Under the pieces are notes generated by a model, which saw only the letters and a list, made by a program, of their open reading frames with translations, was not told the DNA's origin and made no database searches. DNA of 64,000 nt from Zygaena filipendulae (Eukaryota > Arthropoda > Insecta > Lepidoptera > Zygaenidae). The stretch covers positions 13,291,001-13,355,000 of the forward strand of contig OU015657.1 in the NCBI GenBank assembly GCA_907165275.2, written 5' to 3'. Below, in pieces: positions 41,566-52,391 of the stretch; the first letter of the stretch is position 1, and every line of letters starts with the position of its first letter. The position numbers were made by a program, and so were the translations under genes.

Positions 41566-44427
41566 TACTATGTTTTGAAAGTTATCGTTAATAGACCTCT
41601 GTGTACTGGAGAGAGTCGCGTGACGCGGTGGTCGAGCGAGCGGGGCGAGCGGGGCAAGTCGAGCTTTGTATGAATACAAACTGCGAATTACGGGCCATCG
41701 GCACTCGCGCCGAACTGGGAATGGATTGGAGTATGCGAGCTTGAATTTTGATTTAATTTTTTCTACAAAATGCAAGTTTAAATCAAATTAAACTAAAATT
41801 ATCTCAAGTGGCTCTGCTCAAGAAATTTAAAATCAACTTCTCTGTTGTTTAGACCCACCTGTATTTTTTTTTTTAATTTCCTTTACGATGGGTTGAATTC
41901 AACCCAAGTTTTCTTTGATGATATGTTCCTGCACACAGTGACTATCGTATTTCGTCAAAGACGCATAAATAACTTTTATACTCAACATGAAAACAAATTA
42001 AATAATTAAGTTATTATTAAGTAAATATGAATTATTTATTCTGAAATCTATATATTGGATTTTTAATCGATTAACATATTAGAGAGATTGTAGAAAGCCG
42101 TTTTGTAGACCTAATAATCAAAGTTACCTAAGGTTTGAAATTGCTAAAAATTGAATTTAGTTTTAAATCCCAATCTGTATGTGGAATTAGCGTACCTACA
42201 ACAATTTAAGTTTTTTTTTTTTCATATCATTGTTTATAAATTCTTATTAATTTTTTCTAGTCCTAAGTCGACCCCGCGCCCCTAATCCCGAGACCTCCAA
42301 GTTTAATACACCGCTCTCCGCATGAATCACGCTTGTATCGATGCAGCGACAGCGACGACCCTTCACAGCCCTGCCTACCCTCTGCCACCGTCTACTGCCA
42401 CTTAGCCGATATTTGGACACGTGATTTATATCCGAGCATTCGATTTTATCAGCGAATGTTATCAACAACAATAAACTTAAGTATTGCGTATTGATATTTA
42501 AATGTACATATACAATATAATTTTCCTGATAAATATCTATAGGTATTAACATCTTTGTGGATCTTTATGAAATACTTTATTAATTGCACAGTGTTGATTA
42601 TGAAGATTTGATTCCCTATTTCTACAAATATCGTTTCTTTAACATAATCTTGGTTGGCCATTATGACCTTATGATACATGTGACATTTGTTTGTTTTAAT
42701 AATTTTGAGATTAATTGTCTTGGACGATCGGATGTTGGTCATTGATTGTGAGTTTCGGAACACATAATAGGATAGGAATTACAAAGTTGAGTTGTCCGCC
42801 TTTCACTTCGCATGTGAGTTACGTTACGTTACGACAGTCAACGGGTCAAGAAGCGGTAATATTATGTAGGTACTCGTATTGTATATTACAATGATATCTT
42901 GGTACCTAAATGAAGGAGTTTTCGACGTGTGAAACAAAGAACAATTCTTATTTTTCTGGTTGTTCAGTTAATATAGGGAAACTGAAATTAATTTATTTCT
43001 GCTTTTATTCAATGAAATACCTACTTAATTTGCAGTTCGGTCTGGTTATCTCGCATCTGCATGCGAGCGGCCCTAAGTCGTTCCCTTCAAAACGTCGTCG
43101 GCTCCAGTGATTTATATTGAAGTCGATCCACATTTCGTTATTTTTACAACAAATTGTGTACTCCAGATACTTTTATTGCGGCCTTTAAGGTGGATGAATA
43201 TAAAGAGGATTTATAGGGATTATGTGGGAAATGGTCTTCAGGGGGGAGGTCGTTCGGATGGGGGGGATGCAGAGCCTTAATCTCGGAGCCAGCGCCGTGA
43301 GCGGCGAAATTGGATTGGTTCATGTATGTAAATTGTCGCGATGTGAGTAAATATATAAGGGAGTCAGGCAAGGTGCCTTCAGCGACGCAGATCAACGGAT
43401 TGGGAGAGTGGATAAAGAACAATAAGTGACTAGCTTAGGTGATAAGGTTTTTTTGGGACGAAGGCGTTGACGGGTTTTTTGTCTGTTTTCGTTGTCCGTG
43501 GTGTGTATCCACTACGGTTAAGTAGGTATACTGATAAACCATATTATTTTATCTCGAAATAATAAACGTCTCTAAAAAAGTCAACTATAGGTAATTTAAA
43601 CGAAGATAAGTAAAAAAAGTTAATCTGAAACTGGCTAGATAATATTCGAGCGATATTATAATATACGACGGGTACATTTTTTTGTCCGTTTCTGAAGGTC
43701 ATTAAATGTATTAAGCACTTTGGTGTTAGGTATTTAAATCTCGTTTTACGAGCGATTGATACTGAATTGTTTTAAAGTTACATAATATAGTTAAGTTTTT
43801 ACATTCATGCAACCACAAAAAAATTCCTTAGACTCTACATTTAGATTTCAATAGCGCGCAATAAAATATAGTATGAATAAGTTAAGAGGCGGTGCGATGC
43901 CCCATTAGGCGGGGGCGCACACGGCGCGGGCACATTAGGTACGCGTCGCGAATGATGGCCGATTGTAAAAAATCTTCCGTCGCGATATTTATGACTCACA
44001 CTTATTTGCCTCTCGCTCTCGGCTCGCGCGCGGTGATGCACGCATTTTTATTGGCAATTATCATTTTACATGTCTTCCTCTATTGCCGTTATATCGACGA
44101 CATTGTTACGAATCTAGGTGGCTTTTATGACGTGTTAGAGATGGTGTGTTATTTATTTATGCACATTAAAATTTGATGATCGCACGTTTAATAATGGAAG
44201 GGTGGCAGGCTCCGTGGCAACAGAGATTCTTAACTGCTAACTTTCTGCGTAACTTTTCCATGTTTTGAAGCTCAATAAGAGAACTGATTCTTTCCCATTG
44301 GACTCTCTTTAAATTCAAAATTACACAGTTTTGAGGCTTAGTTACTGTTCCTGGCGTGGCAATACCAAGGATTAAGATCTTGTGAGCCGCAAACTGTGAG
44401 CTTTGCTTTATTTAATTTATATTATTA
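41566..44427. other. Non-coding stretch with several GC-rich islands
   Basis: No convincing gene. Islands: about 41600-41720 (GAGCGAGCGGGGCGAGCGGGG); 42265-42420; 43050-43100; 43190-43420; and 43885-44110, where a 94-codon plus frame and a 66-codon minus frame overlap without any domain. The last contains TCGCGATATTTATGAC and TTTTTATTGGC, reminiscent of Hox/Caudal-type sites. Candidate enhancers, unproven. Confidence 0.35.
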
Positions 44428-44429
44428 CT

Positions 44430-44510
44430 AGCTATCCCGCGCGATTTTGCCCCCCTTGTAAACAAAACACTTTATGTGTATAGATTACTAGCTTTTTCCC
44501 GCGGTTTCAA
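44430..44510 (+). repeat. Two adjacent repeat-head fragments
   Basis: ACTAGCTATCCCGCGCGATT at 44430 and ACTAGCTTTTTCCCGCGG at about 44487, each followed within a few tens of bases by unrelated sequence. Both look like 5' stubs of the family A head. Confidence 0.45.
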
Positions 44511-44997
44511 TACTTTTCTTAAAGTACCTGTCGTTTTTATTTTAGAATAACTGAATTTCATTACAGGTAGGTAATTCAATCTCACTAAAACCTAAGATTC
44601 ACCCTTTACGCCCAAAAACTGGACTCATAAATCATGATAGTAACGAGCGTTCGTGACGCTGAAACGCACCGTCTGCGCCTGACCTAAGCTAGATGAGAAT
44701 CCTCTAAGCTAAGGCCCATAACAGCGGGCTTAAGAGTTCGGGTTACGAGTATTGCGGCATTCGGTAATATGATCTAAGATGTTTTATTGTTATTTACATA
44801 GTTGCGTAATCTGTTTATTTATACCATCTATATATTTTTTACTGCTGATTTTACTTTCGTTTTTTCACTGAAATTCGCGGATTTTTTTGTTTTACAGAAA
44901 CAATTTTCGAAATATCTTCTATACTTTAATAAAAGAGTATAATCCGCGATTTTGAACATTGAATATTTTTAAGAAACAGAAAAAGTAGTTTTTAAAA
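44511..44997. other. Non-coding stretch, no gene seen
   Basis: Moderately GC-rich at about 44640-44760, otherwise AT-rich. No long frame or RNA gene. Confidence 0.5.
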
Positions 44998-45184
44998 TTC
45001 TTTTCGTCTGTCTGTTCGCGATAATCTCAAAATCTACTGAACGGAGTGTCATGCGGTTTTCGTAGGTAGATTAAACTTAGCCTGGAACTACATATAGGCT
45101 TTATTTCATTCAAATAAGATGTCGGGAAAAAAAGTTATTACATGAAAACCTTTCACGCGGGTGAAACCGCAGGGCACAGCTAGT
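44998..45184 (-). repeat. Repeat with family A head and a third tail type
   Basis: Minus-strand head ACTAGCTGTGCCCTGCGG then TTTCACCCGCGTGAAAGG. The body (GACATCTTATTTGAATG, AACCGCATGACACTCCG) differs from both other tail types and ends near CGAACAGACAGACG. Confidence 0.65.
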
Positions 45185-45777
45185 ATCCAAATATTTGTCA
45201 TAATTTAGTCACCGGTTTCGATATTGACACGTAGATAGATTTTATAGTTTTCATGACCGTCCACATTTCGAAATAAGCTGGTTTTACAATCGCCTATTAA
45301 GGATACGGCCAGTGTCATATTACGCGCCGTTTTATAAGCGAGGCCATAAGCTGTAGTCCACCGCCTAATATTCAATTAGCTCTAATTGCGACCGAGACGA
45401 GTGCTATCTTCGGCGACGAATTAACGGCCCTACACATAATTCATTACGGTAATGGAGGCCGCGTTACTGCCGGACTGTAACTTTTTACAGTGTCGCGTGT
45501 AGGCGCCTTAATGCGCACTCCAGAGGTTGATTGGGGATTTATATTATATCGGCGATTTGTGTGTAAGTGGCTTTATGCTAAGGGAATCTGTTTATTAGTG
45601 AATCAGTAGGTTGGACATGGATATTCAGAGAAAACAATTTAGATGAAAAAAAAACAACAGAAATTAATGACAGGTTGGACGCAGTGCAAGTGGTCACTAT
45701 GCCTCTTCGCTATAAAGAGGTTTTGGATTGATGAACACATGGTTCCACTTTCCAGTCTGAACATGTCTATATATTAT
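45185..45777. promoter_or_regulatory. GC-rich block with paired homeodomain cores, candidate enhancer
   Basis: Between two repeats, about 45280-45540 is compositionally distinct. It holds CAATTA (45373-45378) and TAATTG (45383-45388) in inverted orientation four bases apart, plus ATTACGGTAATGG nearby. Homeodomain proteins bind TAATTR cores, so a clustered dyad is suggestive. No conservation data are available. Confidence 0.25.
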
Positions 45778-45998
45778 ACTAGTTGTGCCCCGCGGTTTCA
45801 CCCGCGTTAATTTCAGAGTTCCCGCGGGAATTCCGGGATAAAAAGTACCCTATGTGTTAATCTGATGTATAAACTATATTATTGTAAAGTTTTATTTAAA
45901 TCCATTCAGTAGTTTTTGCGTGAAAGAGTAACAAACATCCATCCATCCATCCATCCATACATTCTTACAAACTTTCGCGTTTATAATATTAGTGGGAT
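45778..45998 (+). repeat. Short repeat family A copy with (CATC) microsatellite
   Basis: Head ACTAGTTGTGCCCCGCGG, CGCGGGAATTCCGGGATAAA, TCCATTCAGTAGTTTTTGCG, then (CATC)5 at about 45937-45958 and the TTTATAATATTAGTGGGAT end. The internal microsatellite sits where other copies carry CATCYAAA words. Confidence 0.78.
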
Positions 45999-46089
45999 AT
46001 GTATTATGTAGTAAATACCACGTTTTCTCGATGTCTGTGACAAAAACACATAACTAAGTTTGAGGTCAAGCAAATCCATGTCCTGTGTA

Positions 46090-46123
46090 TTGTTATTATT
46101 ATTATTATTGTTGTTGTTGTTGT
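46090..46123 (+). repeat. Compound microsatellite (ATT)n(GTT)n
   Basis: About six ATT followed by five GTT units, directly abutting the LINE-like tail that starts at 46124. Confidence 0.85.
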
Positions 46124-46259
46124 TAAGGTTGTCTGGAAGAGATCGCTAGTAAAGCGATAAGACCGCCTTTTGTATGCCTTTAGTTATAAGTTTTTTTTAA
46201 CACACTGTAACATTATTTTGGTGTACAATAAAGTGTATTCTATTCTATTCTATTCTATT
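46124..46259 (+). repeat. LINE-like 3' tail with TATTC microsatellite, copy 2
   Basis: Same sequence as 16808-16941 (AAGGTTGTCTGGAAGAGATC, GCGATAAGACCGCC, GTACAATAAAGTG, (TATTC)4) with a few substitutions. Both copies are truncated at almost the same 5' point. Confidence 0.65.
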
Positions 46260-48222
46260 ATTAAGCTAGAATTATTTTTTTTTATTTACTTTCACGAATA
46301 TAAACAACACATACAAAAGATTTACAAAAATATGGTAAAGTGAGGGTAAAGTTATTTGGTATTTCTCAATTTCCCACTCGTACGTGGTTTTTTTTAAACC
46401 CTTTGTCTCTCACTTCCCATATCCACCGTCTAATTGAATCTCTCCGGCGGTCCGGGGCACGGTCCGTGCTAATAGCATCAGTCCCGGTCCGGCCGAGATT
46501 AGTCTGCGCCGGTATCGATATCGATATCGATGTAATGCAGTTAGTGTTGCCCCGCACTACGGGCGAGACCAAACTCTGAGGTCGAATTACTGCAAGCTAG
46601 AGTTTGATGGATTATATTAGGCGAAGTTAAGATTTAGTATACAATAACTGTATGTGAAAGCTATAAGGCGTGCTTTCGAACTGAATGACGACGCTACGTC
46701 AGCAAATTTATATGAAAATGACCAAGTTTAAATTAAATTTGGTAGTGTTTGCTTTTTTCTTATCAAATCGGTCAAATGACCCACGTAGATAACAGAATTC
46801 CTTTACGAACTAGACACGATGGTATAGTGTGATACAAGACCTTAAAATGGTAGGTATATTGGTAAGTTCAAATTCATTATAAATCCTCAAAGTTACCGTC
46901 GTTAAAAACCCGGCTTCCTTAAAAACAAGTACCTAAACTCGGAGAGCGTCTCAACTCTCACCGCTGCCAACAATGATAACGAGCCTGAATGCCACTCCAC
47001 TCATTAAAGCCGATATCTTTCCACAGGAAACCTAGAGCACCTCTCAGACTTAACCTTCCACTCGTTCACAATCAAATGCAAACCGTCTGGCTTAAACAAT
47101 AAAGCTGATATTCAATTTAAAACGAATCAAACAATGTTACTAAATAACTAATGAGCTCTCTGGAATCGCTTGAATACGGAACGTCTCTGTTCAAAGCTAA
47201 AGTTTCAATGTAGATTGTAGAATGTAAATGGAAGCTTTAAGGTTGAGATTCGTTTGTAAAGTTGATGCATAAGGTGGTACAAGTAGTTCGGTGTTCCAGG
47301 GGGAATGGTGCAAGCGTAATTAGTCGTTAGTGCGACAATGTAGCAGGAAGAGGTTCGCATTGATCATCCTATTAGGCGCGTGTGAAGGTTGGATGTGTGA
47401 CGCTGATTGGTTTCTAGAATTTGTTGTTCAATTTGTAGTCTGCCCTTTGTGCTTGGCCTGTAACAATAATACGAAATATACCTAAATATAAATATATTAT
47501 AAAGATGTGAGAAACTATCTAACCGATACTACCTACCTACTAGTACCTACAAATAATCATAATAAAACAAAAATAGATGAGATTTCCATTGTTCCAAAAG
47601 TGGAAAAAAGTCGGTCGTTCATAAGAAAAAAAAAATAAATGAGTAGGTATTGTCCAAACTTTACTAATTATAATAACAAAATAGAGCATGTGTGTATAAT
47701 ATAGCAGATACACACGTGAGAACTTATGATTCTCTGACGAGAATTTGAGCGCCAACTTCACACTGAATTTTCGATAGGTACGCGTCACTTCCGTTGCCTG
47801 CTGAAATTTTAGAAGTATCCCAATCACCATATTGCCAAAACCAATAAATTGCCGCTCATAATATTTTCTTTCGGAGCATAAAAACGTGGAAGGTATAATC
47901 TGCAAAGTGTCAATCGAACTGCGATATCAATAAAGGCAAGTTTTTATATGGGCCGTTACGCCGCGCCCGCCGCCCCTGGTCGCCGCCTGAGAGTAGCCGT
48001 TAACTGCCTTCATTGCACGAACGGGCCAATTAACCCGCTGATGGCCCAAGTCCAGACTCCCTTCGTGACAAACTTCCAGAATTGTGATAGGTCATAAAAA
48101 ACATCATGTTAGCATGATTGGCATTACTCAGAAACTATCGGAGACATGTGTCCATGAATTGATTGGATCCTGATGAAGCCAATGGTGATGAAGACATCAA
48201 GGGATTTCAACGGTTATAACCT
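46260..48222. other. Non-coding stretch with GC patches
   Basis: No gene. About 46435-46575 is GC-rich and contains three tandem ATCGAT-type hexamers (46511-46531, TATCGATATCGATATCG). Patches at 46930-47060 and 47950-48050 are GC-richer. A 121-codon minus-strand frame (47540-47905) has no recognisable domain. Confidence 0.4.
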
Positions 48223-48633
48223 AATGTTGTCAAGACGAGACCATATGACTCGCACTGCCAAAAAGTTATCAGATCTCATGTGGAGGCTGTAGAGCCAAAC
48301 TTCTAACTCTACACGCTTTACAAGGTCTAACATCACAAACTCTACACCTTAGTCAAAATATTTGACTTGGCCGTTTCGTTACTACAAGAAGTATAGTATA
48401 ACGGAAAAGTAAAAGTAATTAACAGTGGATATATTTTTTCACCCATGTGAATAGCGAAATGGCCAAGCCACATATTTTGACTAAAGTGTAGAGTTTGTGA
48501 AGTTAGGCATTATAAAGTTAGGGGCGTAGAGTTAAAAGCTTAGCTCTACATGAGATCTGATAACTTTTTGACGGTGCGAGTCATATGGTCTCGTTTTGCC
48601 AACATTTTACATGAAAATGTTTTTTGGTGGGAT
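48223..48633. mobile_element. Palindromic MITE, diverged copy 2
   Basis: Same family as 36051-36502: CAAGACGAGACCATA, AAAAAGTTATCAGATCT, TAACTCTACACG, then the inverted arm ending TGAAAATGTTTTTTGGTGGG. The left terminus lacks about 30 bp of the family end. Arms have diverged in places, unlike copy 1. Confidence 0.75.
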
Positions 48634-48852
48634 TCGATTCTCAACTCAAGGTAAAATAAATCTATGACGAACATTGGGCCTTTACCCTATTACATCTTTA
48701 AATGAGTTTTAAGTCCTTACTTTTAAAGTCATCCCTGTGCTGCTATTTATGTAAAAGCAAAATGAAGTGTTAGTAAATCTCTGCGTGTGTGTCGAAGAAA
48801 ACATCTCTCTCCACATTTATTCTGAGTCACGTATATCCGTAATTTTTACCCG
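48634..48852. other. Left flank of foldback element
   Basis: Non-coding, no repeat recognised. The 9-bp direct repeat AGCCCCCGC starts at 48853. Confidence 0.5.
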
Positions 48853-48861
48853 AGCCCCCGC
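48853..48861 (+). repeat. Putative 9-bp target-site duplication, left
   Basis: AGCCCCCGC, repeated exactly at 53980-53988. Both copies are six bases outside the point where the inverted arms start to match, which makes chance less likely. Confidence 0.6.
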
Positions 48862-48867
48862 ATGTTG

Positions 48868-50601
48868 GTGAACTTGGCATATCATTTGCCAGCAGATCAA
48901 TTTTTTTTTAGAGTTCTGTTCGCATGCAGCTGAGTTCTAGAGTTCCTGATACTTTTTAGAAATAGTTCCGGCGTTTAAACCTGAAAAAAACGCTGTTGAA
49001 AAAATGATCTGCTAACTTCCCGTAGCAGATCATTTTCCGGAAAATCAAAAATAAAAGCGATTTTCTTTTGCGTTAAGGTTAGTTGTGGAGTTCCTGATAC
49101 TTTTCAGAAATAGTTCTGGCGGTCTTACCCTAAAAAAATCAATCCGTAAATATGGGTCTAGAAGTAAAAATAATTAGATTTTAATCGTAATGAAAGGGTT
49201 TTAAAGCTGTTTTGAGGCAAGAAACCTTTTGTTTCTTAATGTTCGATATCAGCACTCTAGAATAAAACTAGAATTAGGTGCAGAACTCCCGTTAAAGAGC
49301 CAGCAGATCATAGTACAAAAGTAAAAAAGTATAAAGATAAATTTTAAGTGCTTTCACCAATACGTGGACTGGACGTGGAGGCCAGAACTCCTTTGTTTCT
49401 CACAGATCAGCATCAGAACTCCGATACAGAAGTGGATCCGAGACCAGGATACCCGTTTAAAGTCCAGCAGATCATGGTAGAGTAGTTAAAAAAGTTAAAG
49501 AATATTTATTTAACAGTTCCACTAGCACGTGGAGGCCGGAACTCCTTTGTTCCTCACAGATCAGTATCAGAACTTCGATACAGAAGTGGATCGTGAGCCA
49601 GAACTCCCGTTTAAAATCCAGCAGATCATGGTAGAGCAGGTAAAAAGTTAAAGAATTTTAATTTAACAGTTGCACTACCATGTGGAAGCCGGAACTCCTT
49701 TGTTTCTTACAGATCAGCATCAGCACTCCGATACGGAAGTGGATCCGAGACCAGAACTCCCGTTTAAAATCCAGCAGATCATAGTAGAGTAGTAAAAAAA
49801 TTTAAAAAAAATATTTGAACAGTTCTACTAGCACGTGGAAGCCGGAACTCCTTTGTTTCTCACATATCAGTATCAGAACTTCGATACAGAAGTAGATCCA
49901 AAACCAGAACTCCTGTTTAAAATCCAGCAGATCATAGTAGAGTAGTAAAAAAAATAAAAAAATAAAATTTTAACAATTCCACTAGGACGTGGAGGTCGGA
50001 ACTCCATTGTTTCTCACAGATCAGTATAAGAACTTTGATACAGAAGTGGATCGCAAACCAGAACTCCTGTTTAAAATCCAGCAGATCATGGTAGAGTAGT
50101 TAAAAAATTAAAAAAATTATATTTTAACAGTTCCAATAGCACGTGGAGGCCGAAACTCCTTTGTTTCTCAAATATCAGTAACAGAACTTTGTTACAGAAG
50201 TGGATCCAAAACCAGAACTCCCGTTTAAAATCCAGCAGATCATGGTAGAGTAGTTAAAAAATTAAAAAAAATATTATTTTAACAGGTCCAATAGCACGTG
50301 AAGGCCGGAACTCCTTTGTTTCTCACATATTAGTACCAGAACTTTGATACAAAAGTGGATCCAAAACCAGAACTCCCGTTTAAAATCCAGCAGATCATAG
50401 TAGAGTTTAAAAAAGGTAAAGAATATTAATTTAACAGTTCCACTAGCACGTGAAGGCCGAAACTCCTTTGTTTCTCACATATCAGTACCAGAACTTTGAT
50501 ACAAAAGTGGATCCAAAACCAGAACTCCAGTTTAAAATCCAGCAGATCATGGTTTCCAAAATGTTAAAAGTTAAAAATATTATTTTGATAGTTTGACGTA
50601 T
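48868..50601 (+). repeat. Foldback left arm: cap plus about 154-bp tandem units
   Basis: Cap 48868-49300 contains a strong hairpin (AAATGATCTGCT / AGCAGATCATTT, about 48993-49032) and two copies 148 bp apart of AGTTCCTGATACTTTT (48941 and 49089). The array then shows CAGCAGATCAT at 49300, 49463, 49618, 49771, 49924, 50078, 50232, 50387 and 50539, a spacing of 152-155 bp after a first interval of 163. Each unit also carries GGAACTCCTTTGTTTCTCAC and a CAGAACTCCCG word. Non-coding. Confidence 0.92.
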
Positions 50602-52391
50602 CACACTTATATGTTTGAGATTAAAAAAATCATATTTAATTAGAGGATACAGCCAGAGATGGGAACTCTTTTCGATAGGGTGTAAGACCACTAATTCTCT
50701 CGACTACACCTCCCAATGAGACCGGAACTCACATGAAAATATCAGCATATCACACTTATATGTTTGGGATTTGAAAATTCATATTTGATTATAGGATACA
50801 GCCAGAGATGGGAACTCTTTTCGATAGGGTGTAAGACCACTAATTCTCTCGACTACACCTCCCAATGAGACCGGAACTCACATGAAAATATCAGCATATC
50901 ACACTTATATGTTTGGGATTTGAAAATTCATATTTAATTATAGGATACAGCCAGAGATGGGCACTCCTTTCGATAGGGTGTAAGACCACTAATTCTCTTG
51001 GCTACACCTCCCAATGAGACCGGAGCTTACTTGAAAATATCAGCATATCACACTTATATGTTTGAGATTTAAAAAAATCATATTTAATTTTAGGATACAG
51101 CCAGAGATGGGAACTCTTTTCGATAGAGTGTGAGACAAGTAATTCTCTCGACTACATCTCCCAATGAGACCGGAACTCACATGAAAATATCAGCATATCA
51201 CACTTTTATGTTTGAGATTAAAAAAATCATATTTAATTATAGGATACAGCCAGAGATGGGAACTCTTTTCGATAGGGTGTAAGACCACTAATTCTCTCGA
51301 CTACACCTCCCAATGAGACCGGAACTCACATAAAAATATCAGCATATCACACTTTTATGTTTGAGATTAAAAAAATCATATTTAATTATAGGATACAGCC
51401 AGAGATGGGAACTCTTTTTGATAGGGTGTAAGACCACTAATTCTCTCGACTACGCCTCCCAATGAGACCGGAACTCACATAAAAATATCAGCATATCACA
51501 CTTATATGTTTGAGATTTAAAAAAATCATATTTAATTTTAGGATACAGCCAGAGATGGGAACTCTTTTCGATAGGGTGTGAGACCACTAATTCTCTCGAC
51601 TACACCTCCCAATGAGACCGGAACTCACATTAAAATATCAGCATATCACACTTATATGTTTGAGATTTAAAAAAATCATATTTAATTTTAGGATACAGCC
51701 AGAGATGGGAACTCTTTTCGATAGAGTGTGAGACCACTAATTCTCTCGACTACACCTCCCAATGAGACCGGAACTCACATAAAAATATCAGCATATCACA
51801 CTTTTATGTTTGGGATTTGAAAATTCATATTTAATTATAGGATACAGCCAGAGATGGGAACTCTTTTCGATAGGGTGTAAGACCACTAATTCTCTCAAGT
51901 ACACCTCCCACTGAGACCGGAACTCACATAAAAATATCAGCATATCACACTTATATGTTTGGGATTTGAAAAATTCATATTTAATTATAGGATACAGCCA
52001 GAGATGGGAACTCTTTTCGATAGGGTGTGAGACTACTAATTCTCTCGACTACATCTCTCAATGAGACCGGAAGTCACATAAAAATATCTGCATATCACAC
52101 TTTTATGTTTGAGATTAAAAAAATCATATTTAATTATAGGATACAGCCAGAGATGGGAACTCTTTTCGATAGGGTGTAAGACCACTAATTCTCTCGACTA
52201 CACCTCCCAATGAGACCGGAACTCACATGAAAATATCAGCATATCACACTTATATGTTTGAGATTTAAAAAAATCATATTTAATTATAGGATACAGCCAG
52301 AGATGGGAACTCTTTTCGATGGAGTGTGAGACCACTGATTTTCTCGACTACCCCTCCCAATGAGACCGGAACTCACATAAAATCTCCAAAT
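50602..52391 (+). repeat. Central tandem array, 12 units of 149-150 bp
   Basis: GATACAGCCAGAGATGGGAA recurs at about 50646, 50795, 50944, 51094, 51243, 51392, 51542, 51692, 51841, 51991, 52140 and 52290, always 149 or 150 bp apart. Units differ by only a few bases. The consensus includes TTCGATAGGGTGTAAGACC, CTCCCAATGAGACCGGAACT and a TCAGCATATCACACTTATAT block. No open frame runs through it. Confidence 0.95.

Noticed and set aside
43841..44176. Possible small coding exon with open frames on both strands
   Set aside because: GC-rich composition explains the open frames. No conserved domain, and the plus frame starts at GTG.
50602..52391. CRISPR-like array
   Set aside because: Units of 149-150 bp repeat over their whole length with no unique spacers, in a eukaryotic context. 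It is a satellite-type array.
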